A program made the position numbers and the translations under genes. From Streptomyces sp. H27-H1 (GTDB lineage Bacteria; Actinomycetota; Actinomycetes; Streptomycetales; Streptomycetaceae), in NCBI RefSeq assembly GCF_026627445.1, contig NZ_JAPNLJ010000031.1, forward strand, positions 1-64,000: DNA of 64,000 nucleotides, written 5' to 3'. Every line of letters starts with the position of its first letter. Within the stretch, counting starts at the first letter, position 1. This document shows positions 1 to 11,583 of the stretch, in pieces. The notes beneath the pieces were generated by a model. The model was not told the origin of the DNA, made no database searches, and was given only the letters and a program-made list of their open reading frames with translations.

Positions 1-54
1 TGCCCCAACTCGCCCCGGCGCCCGGCGCATCGATGGCCGACGAGCCGTAGCGCC

Positions 55-85
55 TTGACCTCAAGCTGAGTTGAGGTCATAGGCC
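55..85 (+). promoter_or_regulatory. MerR/SoxR-type operator-promoter
   Basis: A near-perfect palindrome, TGACCTCAA-N6-TTGAGGTCA, lies between a -35 TTGACC (55-60) and a -10-like TAGGCC (80-85). The 19-bp spacer is the over-long spacing typical of promoters remodelled by MerR-family activators, and the core CCTCAA-N6-TTGAGG resembles SoxR boxes. The -10 lies 5 nt before the GTG of the broken MarR-type gene, so the intact gene was probably read from a leaderless transcript. The regulator is not in the window. Confidence 0.6.
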
Positions 86-90
86 CCGGT

Positions 91-361
91 GTGGCGATCA
101 AGGAATACTCGCAGGATCGGCTCGCGGCCCAGCCCGTCGGCTACTGGACGCGCGAAGCCGCCGACCTCGCCATAGGCGGCATCCGGGCCGCGCTCGCGGA
201 GGACCGAAGCGGGCGAAGCCGGCCGCCTTCGCGCGCACGAGCGCAACGCGAAGGTCCATGAGCGGATGCGGGTGGGCATCGGCGAGGCCGAGTACGCGGC
301 GGCGATCGACGTCCTGCGCCGGCTCGTGGCCAACCTGGGCGGCAGCGGCGACCTGCCCTAA
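91..361 (+). pseudogene. MarR-family regulator remnant (internal deletion)
   Basis: Frame 1 from GTG 91 encodes VAIKEYSQDRLAAQPVGYW and runs to ALAED (about 205). Frame 2 then resumes with EAGRLRAHERNAKVHERM (from about 215) and ends GGSGDLP-stop at 359-361. These read as the N- and C-terminal parts of a roughly 150-residue Streptomyces MarR-family protein. The middle, which should hold the winged helix, is missing, and the two parts are in different frames. No functional DNA-binding protein can be made. The intact-family comparison is from memory. Confidence 0.75.
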
Positions 362-539
362 TCGGCACTTCGGCCCGGTGCGGGCGTCCACGAGGGCGGT
401 TCTTCGGGTATCGCGAGGGTGCGCTCCGCGATCGGGAGCTTGATATGCATTCGCCCGGTTGGTCGGCATTCGACGCTGCGCTCACCGTGACGAGTGAAGA
501 TCGCAAATCCTATCCGCGACCTTGAATTCGAAGGAGAAG

Positions 540-612
540 TACCCCGAGTCGGATTCGAACCGACGCTGAATGGGTTTTGAATCCATTGCCTCTACCGCTG
601 GGCTACCGGGGC
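540..612 (-). tRNA. tRNA-like gene, anticodon read as CAA (Leu), atypical
   Basis: The minus strand reads GCCCCGGTA at the 5' end (612 downward). It has a clear T arm, GTCGG-TTCGAAT-CCGAC, and a 3' acceptor strand TCGGGGT that pairs with GCCCCGG including two G-T wobbles. The anticodon loop TTCAAAA gives CAA, which would be leucine. There is no long variable arm, although leucine tRNAs are class II. The D stem pairs poorly and the last anticodon-stem pair is A-C. No CCA is encoded. It may be a non-canonical or degenerate tRNA. Confidence 0.6.
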
Positions 613-712
613 CCCTTCGAAACAAAGGATACCGAAGACCCTCCGTGTCACAAACATACAGGAGCTAGGTAGGCTCGTGGGAGCTGAACCGCCTTGCAAC
701 GAGGAGCCCCCC

Positions 713-1372
713 GTGACCGCCGAGCACGAGTCGACGCCCACGCCCGACGCCGACCAGTCGCACGTTCCGCCGCTGACGACGCGCGTCGTCATCGCCGAGG
801 ACGAGGCGCTCATCCGTCTCGACCTCAAGGAGATGCTCGAGGAGGAGGGCTACGCCGTCGTCGGTGAGGCCGGAGACGGTCAGACCGCCATCGAGCTGGC
901 CCGGGAGCACCGCCCCGACCTGGTGATCCTCGACGTGAAGATGCCCGTCCTGGACGGGATCTCCGCCGCCGAGAAGATCGCGGAGGAGTCCATCGCCCCC
1001 GTGCTGATGCTGACCGCGTTCTCGCAGCGCGACCTCGTCGAGCGGGCCAGGGACGCCGGGGCCATGGCATACCTCGTGAAGCCCTTCAGCAAGAGCGACG
1101 TCGTCCCCGCCATCGAGATGGCCGTGTCGCGCTTCGCCGAGCTCCGTGCGCTGGAGAAGGAGGTCGCCGACCTCTCGCTCCGCCTGGAGACCCGCAAGCT
1201 GGTGGACCGCGCGAAGAGCATCCTGCAGACGCAGTACGGGCTCTCCGAGCCGGCCGCCTTCCGCTGGATCCAGAAGACCTCCATGGACCGCCGTATGTCC
1301 ATGCAGCAGGTCGCCGAGGCGGTCATCGAGGACGCCGAGGAGAAGAAGGCCGCCTCCGGCAAGGGGGAGTAG
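713..1372 (+). CDS. pdtaR: ANTAR-domain response regulator (PdtaR-like)
   Basis: A 219-residue response regulator whose output domain is expected to bind RNA and act as a transcription antiterminator. The receiver domain spans about residues 23-140 with phosphoacceptor Asp74 in LVILDVKMP and a KPFSK lysine. The C-terminal ANTAR domain (about 155-205) contains KLVDRAKSILQ and the three-helix pattern. I prefer GTG 713, which has GAGGAG about 8 nt upstream and gives the usual family N-terminus. GTG 677 is a leaderless alternative because a -10-like TAGGTA lies at 666-671. No sensor kinase is adjacent. In mycobacteria the cognate kinase PdtaS is also unlinked. Confidence 0.9.
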   Translation: MTAEHESTPTPDADQSHVPPLTTRVVIAEDEALIRLDLKEMLEEEGYAVVGEAGDGQTAIELAREHRPDLVILDVKMPVLDGISAAEKIAEESIAPVLMLTAFSQRDLVERARDAGAMAYLVKPFSKSDVVPAIEMAVSRFAELRALEKEVADLSLRLETRKLVDRAKSILQTQYGLSEPAAFRWIQKTSMDRRMSMQQVAEAVIEDAEEKKAASGKGE

Positions 1373-1395
1373 TACCCCGTAGCGCCCGGCAAACA

Positions 1396-1439
1396 GTGAG
1401 GCCCGCCTCCGGATCCAGAGATCCGGGGGCGGGCCTCAC
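1396..1439. terminator. Bidirectional terminator hairpin
   Basis: GTGAGGCCCGCC at the left pairs with GGCGGGCCTCAC at the right around a short loop that itself contains a GGATC/GATCC stem. It lies between the convergent pdtaR and livF genes and would serve both. There is no U-tract, as is usual in Streptomyces. The following 1440-1487 segment holds short TACGA repeats. Confidence 0.8.
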
Positions 1440-1487
1440 TCGTACGAGTACGAGTACAGGTACGACTACGACTATGAGCGCGAGGGC

Positions 1488-2200
1488 TCAGTCCTCGCCG
1501 AGGTACGCCTTGCGGACGTCCTCGTTGACCAGGAGCTCGCGGCCCGGGCCCGACAGGACGACCTTGCCGATCTCCATCACGTGGCCCTGGTCGGCCAGCG
1601 AGAGCGCCGCCTGGGCGTTCTGCTCGACCAGCAGGATGGTGGTGCCCTGCGACTTGAGCTCGGAGATGGTCGCCATGATCTTCTGCATCATGATCGGCGA
1701 GAGGCCCATGGAGGGCTCGTCGAGCATCAGCAGCTTCGGCCGGGACATGAGCGCGCGGCCCATGGCGAGCATCTGCTGCTCACCGCCCGAGAGGGTGCCC
1801 GCGGCCTGCTTGCGGCGCTCGCCCAGGATCGGGAAGAGGTCGTAGGCGCGCTGGACGTCCTGCTGGATGCCTTCCTTGTCCTTGCGGAGGAAGGCACCGA
1901 GCAGGAGGTTGTCCTCGATGGTCATGCGCGGGAAGATGTGCCGCCCCTCCGGGGAGTGGGCGAGTCCGAGCGCGACGATGTCGTGCGCGGGGATCTTCTT
2001 GAGGGACTTGCCCTGGAACTTGATCTGGCCGCCGCGCGGCTTGATCAGGCCGGAGAGGGTGCGCAGGGTCGTCGTCTTGCCGGCGCCGTTGGTGCCGATG
2101 AGGGTGACGATCTGGCCGGCGTCGACGCTGAACGAGATGCCCTTGACGGCCTCGATCTTGCCGTAGGCGACGCGGAGGTCCTCGACCTCCAGGAGTGCGG

Positions 2201-2204
<4 letters not shown>
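1488..2204 (-). CDS. livF: Branched-chain amino acid ABC transporter ATPase LivF
   Basis: A 238-residue cytoplasmic ATPase of the HAAT family importer. Walker A GTNGAGKTT is at about residues 37-45, the signature is LSGGEQQM, Walker B is LLMLDEPSMGL, and the switch region reads LLVEQN. It is the last gene of the minus-strand operon livK-livH-livM-livG-livF. Its ATG overlaps the livG stop by four bases, so the two ATPases are probably translationally coupled. Together with LivG it should power uptake of Leu, Ile and Val or related amino acids. The family match is strong and the substrate is inferred. Confidence 0.93.
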
Positions 2205-3115
<911 letters not shown>

Positions 3116-3119
3116 GGGT

Positions 3120-4943
3120 TCAGACCCCTGCCTTGCCGAGGACCGTGGGCGCTTCCATCGACTCGTGGAGTTCGAGCTGGTTGCGCTTGTTGGGGATGAT
3201 GCCTTCGGGGCGCAGGCGCATCAGGACGATGAGGGCGAAGCCGAAGACGAGGAGCTGGTACTCGCCGAGGAACTGGAGCTTGTTGGGGATCAGGAAGAGC
3301 AGTGATCCGCCGACGAGGGGTCCGGAGATGGTGCCCATGCCGCCGAGGACGACCGCGGCGAGCAGGAACGCGGAGTTCGGGGGCACGGCGTTGGCGAACT
3401 GGTACTGGTCGGGGGTGACCGTGTACTGGACGTGCGCCTGGACGGCTCCGGCGAGGCCGGCGAGGGTGGCGCCGAGGGCGAAGGCGATGAGCTTGACGCG
3501 GAAGCCGTTGATGCCCATGGCTTCGGCGGCGGTCTCGTCCTCGCGGATGGCGACCCAGGCGCGGCCGATGCGGGATTCCGCGCTGCGGCGGAACACCAGG
3601 ATCACGATGAGGGTGATCACGAGCATCAGCAGGAAGTAGTTCGCGAATCTGCCGATGGTGAATCCGGCGATCGTATGTGTGGCTCCGAAGTCGAATCCGA
3701 AGAGGTTGACGTTCGGGATGTTCGCGATGCCGTTGGGGCCGTTGGTGATGTCGGGGCCCGAGACGCCGTCGAGGTTGTTCATGGAGATGCGGAAGATCTC
3801 ACCGAAGCCGAGCGTCACGATGGCGAGGTAGTCGCCGCGCAGTCGCAGGGTGGGTGCTCCGATGAGGACGCCGAAGACCATGGAGGCGGCGGCGCCGATC
3901 AGCAGTGCGGCCCAGAAGGGGAGGTGCACTCCGAAGGGGGAGTTCGGGGAGCCGGAGACCAGGGCCGCGGTGTAGGCGCCGACACCGAGGAAGGCGACGT
4001 AACCGAGGTCGAGGAGGCCGGTGAGGCCCACGACGATGTTGAGGCCCAGCGCGACGGTGGCGAAGATCAGGATGTTGACGCCGAGGTTGGCGTACTGGTC
4101 GTCGGTCTGGGTGAGGGGGAAGGCGGCCGCGGCTGCGAAGGCGCCGACGAGGGCGACGTTGCGGTGGCGGGTGGTGAGGGCGGTGAAGCGGGCCAGGAGG
4201 CCTGCCTTGTTCAGCGCCGCGGCACCGAATCCGGCGGTGATCAGGAAGCCGACGAAGAGTTCCTGGTACGCGGTGGTGATGCCGTAGGTGAAGACGGTGA
4301 GCGCGAGCCCGAGGACGACGGCGATCAGGAGGATCTCGGCCCAGGCCGGCAGGGTGCGGGCGGGCTTGAGGGGCCCGCTGGCGAAGGCGGCCTTGAAGGT
4401 CGTCCAGCGGTTGCCGGCCTCGTGCTTGAACTTGTCCCAGTCGGTGTCGTCGGGGTCGGGGCCTTCGAGCGCGGGGCGCTCGAAGGGGAGTCCGAAGGCT
4501 CCGACGACGGCGAGGAGGCTGACCAGGGCGGCGATGCCGGCACCGGGTTCGAGGTCTACGAGGAGTCCGAGTTCGAGGACGATCGAGACGACGGTGTACC
4601 AGGTGGTGACGAAGGCGGCGAGGGCGGCGAGTTTGATCGCCGCGTCGGCGCCGGCGGGTGTGAGCCAGCCCAGGCCCTTGGTGCCGTAGGAGGCGAGGCC
4701 GAAGAGGGCTGTGAGGGCGCCGCCGATGAGGACGAGCCACTGGAGGCCGGCCGGGGAGCCGTAATAGGTGAGGTCCCCGGGGAAGGCGGTGCTCCAGGTC
4801 CAGGAGAGGAACGCGGAGACTACGGTGAGGGCGCCGCCCGCTGTGGCGAGGGCGCGGGCCGTCTTCTCGGGGAGGGGGATGAGTCCCTTGGCCGGTGCCT
4901 TGGTGTTCGCGGTGGCCGCGTTGTCCGCGGTGATGTTCGTCAT
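3120..4943 (-). CDS. livM: Branched-chain amino acid ABC permease LivM, long N-terminal extension
   Basis: A permease subunit of the Liv importer, 607 residues from ATG 4943. GTG 4952 is also in frame and would overlap the livH stop. The C-terminal part (from about residue 270) is canonical LivM with many membrane segments, including GLNIVVGLTGLLDLGYVAFL. The first 270 or so residues are an additional membrane region with several predicted helices and a charged stretch (DPDDTDWDKFKHEAGNRW), so the protein is about twice the usual LivM length. It sits between livH and livG in the operon. Confidence 0.9.
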   Translation of the reverse strand: MTNITADNAATANTKAPAKGLIPLPEKTARALATAGGALTVVSAFLSWTWSTAFPGDLTYYGSPAGLQWLVLIGGALTALFGLASYGTKGLGWLTPAGADAAIKLAALAAFVTTWYTVVSIVLELGLLVDLEPGAGIAALVSLLAVVGAFGLPFERPALEGPDPDDTDWDKFKHEAGNRWTTFKAAFASGPLKPARTLPAWAEILLIAVVLGLALTVFTYGITTAYQELFVGFLITAGFGAAALNKAGLLARFTALTTRHRNVALVGAFAAAAAFPLTQTDDQYANLGVNILIFATVALGLNIVVGLTGLLDLGYVAFLGVGAYTAALVSGSPNSPFGVHLPFWAALLIGAAASMVFGVLIGAPTLRLRGDYLAIVTLGFGEIFRISMNNLDGVSGPDITNGPNGIANIPNVNLFGFDFGATHTIAGFTIGRFANYFLLMLVITLIVILVFRRSAESRIGRAWVAIREDETAAEAMGINGFRVKLIAFALGATLAGLAGAVQAHVQYTVTPDQYQFANAVPPNSAFLLAAVVLGGMGTISGPLVGGSLLFLIPNKLQFLGEYQLLVFGFALIVLMRLRPEGIIPNKRNQLELHESMEAPTVLGKAGV

Positions 4944-4948
4944 GGAGA

Positions 4949-5878
4949 TCACACCCTGTCCGCCACGCGCTGGCCCAGCAGGCCTTGTGGCCGGAAGAGG
5001 AGCACGAGGATGAGAAGTACGAACGCCCAGGTGTTACCCCAGGACTGGCCGCCGAGCTGTTCGAAGCCGGGGATGTCGGCGACGTAGACGGTCGTCAGGG
5101 TTTCGGCGAGGCCGAGGACGAGGCCGCCGACCATGGCGCCGTAGATGTTGCCGATGCCTCCGAGGACGGCGGCCGTGAAGGCCTTGAGTCCGAGGAGGAA
5201 GCCCATCTTGAACTGGACTTCGCCGTACTTGAGGCCGTACGCGACGGCTCCGATGGCGGCGAAGACGGCTCCGAGCGCGAACGCGGTGGTGATGATGCGG
5301 TCGGTGTTGATGCCCATGAGCTTGGCGGTGTCGGGGTCCTGGGCAGTCGCCTGCATGCCGCGGCCGGTGCGGGTCTTCTTGACGAAGAAGCCGAGGAAGG
5401 CCATGGAGATGGGGGCTGCGATCAGGAGGAAGACGTCACCGGTCTGGATGGTGACGCTGCCGAGGTGGAAGGGGCCGCCGGGGATCTCGGGGAAGATCAG
5501 GGAGGCTTCCGCTCCGGGGTACCAGGCCCATACCGCCTGCTGGAGGGCGATGGAGAGGCCGATGGCGGTGATGAGCGGGGCGAGCCTGGGAGCGTTGCGC
5601 AGGGGTCGGTAGGCGAATCGTTCGGCACCGACGGCGATCAAGGTGGCGACGACGATCGCCCCGATGATCATGAGCGGGAGGGCGATCCACATGGTGGTGC
5701 CCCCGGGGAGCATCAGCCAGACGGTGAGGGCCCCGAAGCCGCCGGTCATGAAGATCTCGCCATGCGCGAAGTTGATGAGCTGGACAATGCCGTAGACCAT
5801 CGTGTAGCCAATGGCGACGAGCCCGTACATGGATCCCAGTAGCAGGCCGTTGACCAGCTGTTGCGGCAGTTCGTGCAC
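4949..5878 (-). CDS. livH: Branched-chain amino acid ABC permease LivH
   Basis: A 309-residue inner-membrane permease. I chose GTG 5878 because the protein then begins VHELPQQLVNGLLLGSMYGL, the standard LivH N-terminus, and GGAGG lies about 8-12 nt upstream on the coding strand. Upstream in-frame sequence to 6106 is the intergenic hairpin region, not protein. Hydrophobic helices run through the whole chain, with the conserved GLKAFTAAVLGGIGNIYGAM near the C-terminus. It ends against livM and forms the translocation pore with it. Confidence 0.93.
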   Translation of the reverse strand: MHELPQQLVNGLLLGSMYGLVAIGYTMVYGIVQLINFAHGEIFMTGGFGALTVWLMLPGGTTMWIALPLMIIGAIVVATLIAVGAERFAYRPLRNAPRLAPLITAIGLSIALQQAVWAWYPGAEASLIFPEIPGGPFHLGSVTIQTGDVFLLIAAPISMAFLGFFVKKTRTGRGMQATAQDPDTAKLMGINTDRIITTAFALGAVFAAIGAVAYGLKYGEVQFKMGFLLGLKAFTAAVLGGIGNIYGAMVGGLVLGLAETLTTVYVADIPGFEQLGGQSWGNTWAFVLLILVLLFRPQGLLGQRVADRV

Positions 5879-5912
5879 CGCAGGTCCTCCGAGTCTTTCG
5901 ACGGATGTGACT

Positions 5913-5947
5913 CCGCGCGGGGCGCTTGTTGTGCGCGCCCCGCGCGG
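5913..5947 (-). terminator. 13-bp inverted repeat between livK and livH
   Basis: CCGCGCGGGGCGC (5913-5925) pairs perfectly with GCGCCCCGCGCGG (5935-5947) around a 9-nt loop. It lies downstream of livK and upstream of livH, both read on the minus strand. Such a hairpin could partly terminate transcription, or protect the livK 3' end, so that more binding protein than permease is made. This role is inferred from position. Confidence 0.65.
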
Positions 5948-6020
5948 CAGGTGTGGTGGTGCTCCGGTGATGGCCGGCCGTTCGAGCGGACTACCGGCTA
6001 CCGGATGGTGAGCGTGAAGG

Positions 6021-7250
6021 TCAGCCGCCGAAGGTGCCGGACTCGACGGACTTCCACTCGGTGCCCTCGACCTTGTAGACGGTGAGCTGCTTGTTCGTGG
6101 CGTCACCGAACTCGTCGAAGGAGACCTTGCCGGTCACACCGTCGAAGGAGACACCCTGGACGGCGGTGAGGACCTTGGCGCGGGCGTCGGCGGGGAGCTT
6201 GCCGTCATTGGCGTCGACAGCGGCCTTGACGGCCTCGATGATCGCCCAGGCGGAGTCGTAGGAGTAGCCGCCGTAGGCGGAGAAGGGCTCCTTGTATCCG
6301 GCCTTGGTGTAGTTGGCGACGAAGTCCTTGGCGGACGGCAGGCTCTCGACCGGGGCGCCGACCGAGGTGGCGAGGTCGCCCGCGGCGCCGGCGCCGGCGA
6401 GCTCGATGTACTTCTTGTCGTAGATGCCGTCACCGCCGATGAGCGGGATGTTGGTGCCGGAGGCCTTGATCTGCTTGCTGAGCGGACCGGCCGCCGGGTA
6501 CTCGCCGCCGTAGTAGACGACGTCGGCGCCCGCGCTCTTGACCTGGGTCACGATCGCGGAGAAGTCCTTGCTCTCCGGGTCGATGTGGCCCTCGCCGACG
6601 ACCTGGCCGCCGAGCTTGGTGAACTCGCCCTTGAAGGTGCCCGCGAGGCCGGAGCCGTAGGTCTTCTTGTCATCAATGACGAAGACCTTCTTCTTGCCCG
6701 CCTTGTTGAAGAGGTACTGCGCCGCGAACGGGCCCTGGATGGCGTCCGTGGTGGCGGTGCGGAAGTAGCTCTTGTAGGTGCGGGTCTTCTCGCCGGTGGC
6801 CCACTTCGGCCCCTGGGAGAGGGACGGGCTGGTGTTGGCCGGGGAGATCTGGGCCAGCTTCGCGTCGTCGAAGACCTTCTGCATGGACTCCGAGACGGAG
6901 GAGTTCAGCGGGCCGACGACACCGAGGACGTCCTTGTCGGCGACGAGCTTGGTGGCGTTCTGCTGGCCGGAGGAGGCCTGCGCCTGGTCGTCGAGGGCCT
7001 GGATCTTGAAGGTGACGCCCTTGACGTACTTCTTCTCGTTGGCCTGCTTGGCGGCGAGGTCGGCGGAGTTCTTGATGCCGAGGCCGAGGGCGGAGAGGTC
7101 GCCGGTCAGCGGGGCGTCGACGCCGATGACGACCGTGGTGTCACCGCTGTCGGCGGTGTCGGCCTTGTCTCCGCGCGATCCACAGGCGGTGAGGGTGAGG
7201 GCACCCGCGGCGAGAGCGGCGGTCACGGCAATGAGAGAACGCTGACGCAC
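6021..7250 (-). CDS. livK: Branched-chain amino acid ABC transporter substrate-binding lipoprotein
   Basis: A 409-residue extracytoplasmic binding protein. The N-terminus MRQRSLIAVTAALAAGALTL is a lipoprotein signal with lipobox LTAC (Cys23), so the mature protein should be lipid-anchored to the outer face of the membrane. The body has the periplasmic-binding fold of the Leu/Ile/Val family, for example VVIGVDAPLTGDLSALG. It starts at GTG 7250, is the first gene of the operon, and is separated from livH by a strong hairpin. The ligand is assumed from the family. Confidence 0.92.
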   Translation of the reverse strand: MRQRSLIAVTAALAAGALTLTACGSRGDKADTADSGDTTVVIGVDAPLTGDLSALGLGIKNSADLAAKQANEKKYVKGVTFKIQALDDQAQASSGQQNATKLVADKDVLGVVGPLNSSVSESMQKVFDDAKLAQISPANTSPSLSQGPKWATGEKTRTYKSYFRTATTDAIQGPFAAQYLFNKAGKKKVFVIDDKKTYGSGLAGTFKGEFTKLGGQVVGEGHIDPESKDFSAIVTQVKSAGADVVYYGGEYPAAGPLSKQIKASGTNIPLIGGDGIYDKKYIELAGAGAAGDLATSVGAPVESLPSAKDFVANYTKAGYKEPFSAYGGYSYDSAWAIIEAVKAAVDANDGKLPADARAKVLTAVQGVSFDGVTGKVSFDEFGDATNKQLTVYKVEGTEWKSVESGTFGG

Positions 7251-7551
7251 GATCAGTCCTTTCCTGGCACTGCGTCCCCCGTGGGACGCACCGTGTCGAA
7301 CGCGGGGAACCGAACTGCGAGGAATCCGGCTGGTCGCGGTGACTGGCCGTGACTCTAAGCGGGTCTTGGGACGTTATGGAGGGCTGAGGCCAATGATGTG
7401 ACTCTCTTGTTATGCCACGGCGTAATACATAGCGGATCTCTGGGGGTGGAACGGGGGAATTCCGGCCGGTTCGTCTTGTCCGCATGTTGAGACAGGTGAG
7501 GACCATGGTGCGGTTTGAGTCCTGTCGCGCCAGGACTCTGGGGGCTTTTGC
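7251..7551. other. Intergenic region upstream of livK
   Basis: About 300 bases without a convincing gene. It holds the terminator of the upstream minus-strand gene at 7517-7538 and must contain the livK promoter, for which I see no clear consensus. The octamer GTGACTCT occurs twice (near 7348 and 7398). Confidence 0.5.
7517..7538 (-). terminator. Hairpin after the 7552-8187 gene
   Basis: GAGTCCTG (7517-7524) and CAGGACTC (7531-7538) form a perfect 8-bp stem with a 6-nt loop. It lies just downstream of the stop codon of the minus-strand gene ending at 7552 and is a plausible intrinsic terminator. Confidence 0.7.
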
Positions 7552-8187
7552 TCATGACGGCGAAGGGGTGCCCGCGTCTCGATCTACGGGACAGGCCCTG
7601 GTCAGAGCTGTGGCGAGATCCCTCGCATAGCGGTCGCCGGGGATGTAGCTGTGATCCTCTTTCTCAAACCCATTACTTAGGGTTACTTCGAGGAAAGGGA
7701 GTCCGGAATTCCGTGCCACATGCACGCAATCCGTGACGCGAATCCGTACGGCGAGGTCACGGGCTTCCCCGGGGGCGAGCGTGGCCGGAAGTGGTGGCCG
7801 GACCTCCACCGCCAGCGCCCGCGAGGACTGCCCCAGCCGCTCCAGGGTGAGGGTCGGCCCGGCCGCGGCGCGCACACGGACGGTGAACGCGAAGGCCGCG
7901 CCGGAGGGGGCCGGCTCGACCGGCTCGATGTAGGTCAGGGAGAACGCCTGCGAGGGCGCGGGCGGCGTGTACGGGGCGGGGCGCGGCCGGGCCGCGTACA
8001 GCGCGGCCCCGCCGGCGACCACGGCGCAGGCGCAGATCAGGGCTCCGAGAGCCAGGAAGGCCCGCCGGTGGCCCGCGTAGGCCTCGCGCGCCCGCAGGAC
8101 CGCCGGGGGCGTGCGGGGAGCGGGGCGGGGGCTCTCGTGGGCCTCGGTGCCCTCCCCGGGCTCCACCGGGCCGATGCCGCCGCTCAC
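7552..8187 (-). CDS. Membrane-anchored protein, unknown function
   Basis: A 211-residue protein that I do not recognise. Residues 1-42 are hydrophilic and proline-rich, residues about 43-66 form one transmembrane helix, and the rest (about 145 residues) should be extracytoplasmic. The outer part looks beta-rich, with PLPATLAPGEARDLAVRIRV resembling an immunoglobulin-like or DUF-type sandwich. Its start overlaps the stop of the upstream lipoprotein gene by four bases, so the two are probably co-translated and work together at the cell surface. Confidence 0.75.
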   Translation of the reverse strand: MSGGIGPVEPGEGTEAHESPRPAPRTPPAVLRAREAYAGHRRAFLALGALICACAVVAGGAALYAARPRPAPYTPPAPSQAFSLTYIEPVEPAPSGAAFAFTVRVRAAAGPTLTLERLGQSSRALAVEVRPPLPATLAPGEARDLAVRIRVTDCVHVARNSGLPFLEVTLSNGFEKEDHSYIPGDRYARDLATALTRACPVDRDAGTPSPS

Positions 8188-8582
8188 TGCCAGGGACCGT
8201 CCGTCGGGGCGCCCGACCGGTAGCGGTCCGCGCAGCGCCGCTGCGCCTCCCGGGCGATGAGCCGGTGCGCGGCTGCCGGGTCCTCGGCGCCCTGCTCGGC
8301 GCGGGCGTCGGCGAGGACGGCGCGCAGGATGTCGTTCTGGCCGCCGGACAGGCCCATGGACTGGTAGTCGAGCCGGACGGCGTCCCGGCCCTCTCCGGCG
8401 TCGAGGATCACGCCCGCCCAGTGGGTGATCAGGAGGGTGCAGACCTCCTGGGGCGCGGACGGGGCGCCGGCGCCCGCGGGAGGGGTCTTCGGGCCGTCGC
8501 CGGCGCAGCCGAGCGGTGCGGCGGCCAGCAGCGCCGTCGCCGCCGCGGCCAAGGCGCGCAGCGGCGCCGGTCCGGATCCCAT
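8184..8582 (-). CDS. Small lipoprotein, unknown function
   Basis: A 132-residue protein with an Ala/Leu-rich signal and a lipobox-like APLGC (Cys26). The mature part starts with a Pro/Ala-rich linker and then has a compact helical region containing two cysteines (EVCTLL and RRCADRY) that could pair. It forms an overlapping two-gene unit with the membrane-anchored protein at 7552-8187. No family was recognised. Confidence 0.75.
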   Translation of the reverse strand: MGSGPAPLRALAAAATALLAAAPLGCAGDGPKTPPAGAGAPSAPQEVCTLLITHWAGVILDAGEGRDAVRLDYQSMGLSGGQNDILRAVLADARAEQGAEDPAAAHRLIAREAQRRCADRYRSGAPTDGPWQ

Positions 8583-8620
8583 GCGGGAACGCTAGACCGG
8601 CGCCGCTGCGAGGGCAACGG

Positions 8621-9100
8621 CTAGTTGTTGCCGTCCTGTTGCGGGTTCACGTCGCGCAGCAGGCAGGTCAGTCGGGCGGTGCAGACCCGGCGGTCCTGTT
8701 CGTCCGTGATGACCACCTCGTAGGTGGTGGTGGACCGGCCCCGGTGTACGGGGGTCGCCACGCCGGTGACCAGGCCGGAACGGGCGCCGCGGTGGTGGGT
8801 GCAGTTCAGGTCGACGCCGACGGCGACCTTGGTGATGCCGCCGTGCATCATCGCGCCGACCGAGCCGATGGTCTCGGCGAGCACCGCGGAGGCCCCGCCG
8901 TGGAGGAGCCCGTACGGCTGGGTGTTGCCCTCGACGGGCATGGTGGCGACGACGCGCTCGGCGGAGGCTTCGAGAATGCGGATGTCCATCCGCTTGCCGA
9001 GATCGCCCGCCGAGAACAGCGCGGGCAGGTCGATGCCCAGGGCCGTGTACTCGTCGAGGACCTCCTGCGGGAACTTCACCGCGTGCTGCTGCTCGCCCAT
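8621..9100 (-). CDS. Hotdog-fold thioesterase (PaaI/YdiI family)
   Basis: A 159-residue protein of the single-hotdog acyl-CoA thioesterase family. The diagnostic segment is LLHGGASAVLAETIGS (about residues 65-80), where His67-Gly-Gly and the Glu on the central helix are the usual active-site elements. The C-terminal half has the strand pattern GRSTTTYEVVITDEQDRRVC. The substrate is not determined. Hydrolysis of aryl- or fatty-acyl-CoA is typical of the family. It lies downstream of the oxidoreductase gene at 9155-11425 on the same strand, with a 54-bp gap. Confidence 0.88.
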   Translation of the reverse strand: MGEQQHAVKFPQEVLDEYTALGIDLPALFSAGDLGKRMDIRILEASAERVVATMPVEGNTQPYGLLHGGASAVLAETIGSVGAMMHGGITKVAVGVDLNCTHHRGARSGLVTGVATPVHRGRSTTTYEVVITDEQDRRVCTARLTCLLRDVNPQQDGNN

Positions 9101-9154
9101 GGGCTTACTCCGCTCGTCAACGTTCGTTAACCATCTTGTCCTCGGGTCGTTCTA

Positions 9155-11425
<2,271 letters not shown>

Positions 11426-11553
11426 GTCGCTCCCCTTTGAGCAGTCTTCTTCGTACACATCCGATCCTGTCACGCTCCGTCCGGGCCGCCGACGCCGGAT
11501 TTGCCCGGGGGCGTCGCGCGGCGGCATCGAGCGGCCGCGCAGCCCGTCCGGAT

Positions 11554-11576
11554 TTGTCAGCGGCGGCGCCTAGGAT
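11554..11576 (+). promoter_or_regulatory. RecA-NDp (PafBC)-type promoter of polA
   Basis: TTGTCAGCG (11554-11562), then 8 nt, then TAGGAT (11571-11576). The consensus is TTGTCRGTG-N8-TAnnnT, so only one position of the upstream element differs. The -10 ends 7 nt before GTG 11584, which suggests a leaderless mRNA. Confidence 0.7.
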
Positions 11577-11583
11577 CGGGGGC

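Noticed and set aside
5879..6106. Longer livH start
   Set aside because: The added residues are encoded by the hairpin spacer and lack homology; a good ribosome site precedes GTG 5878.
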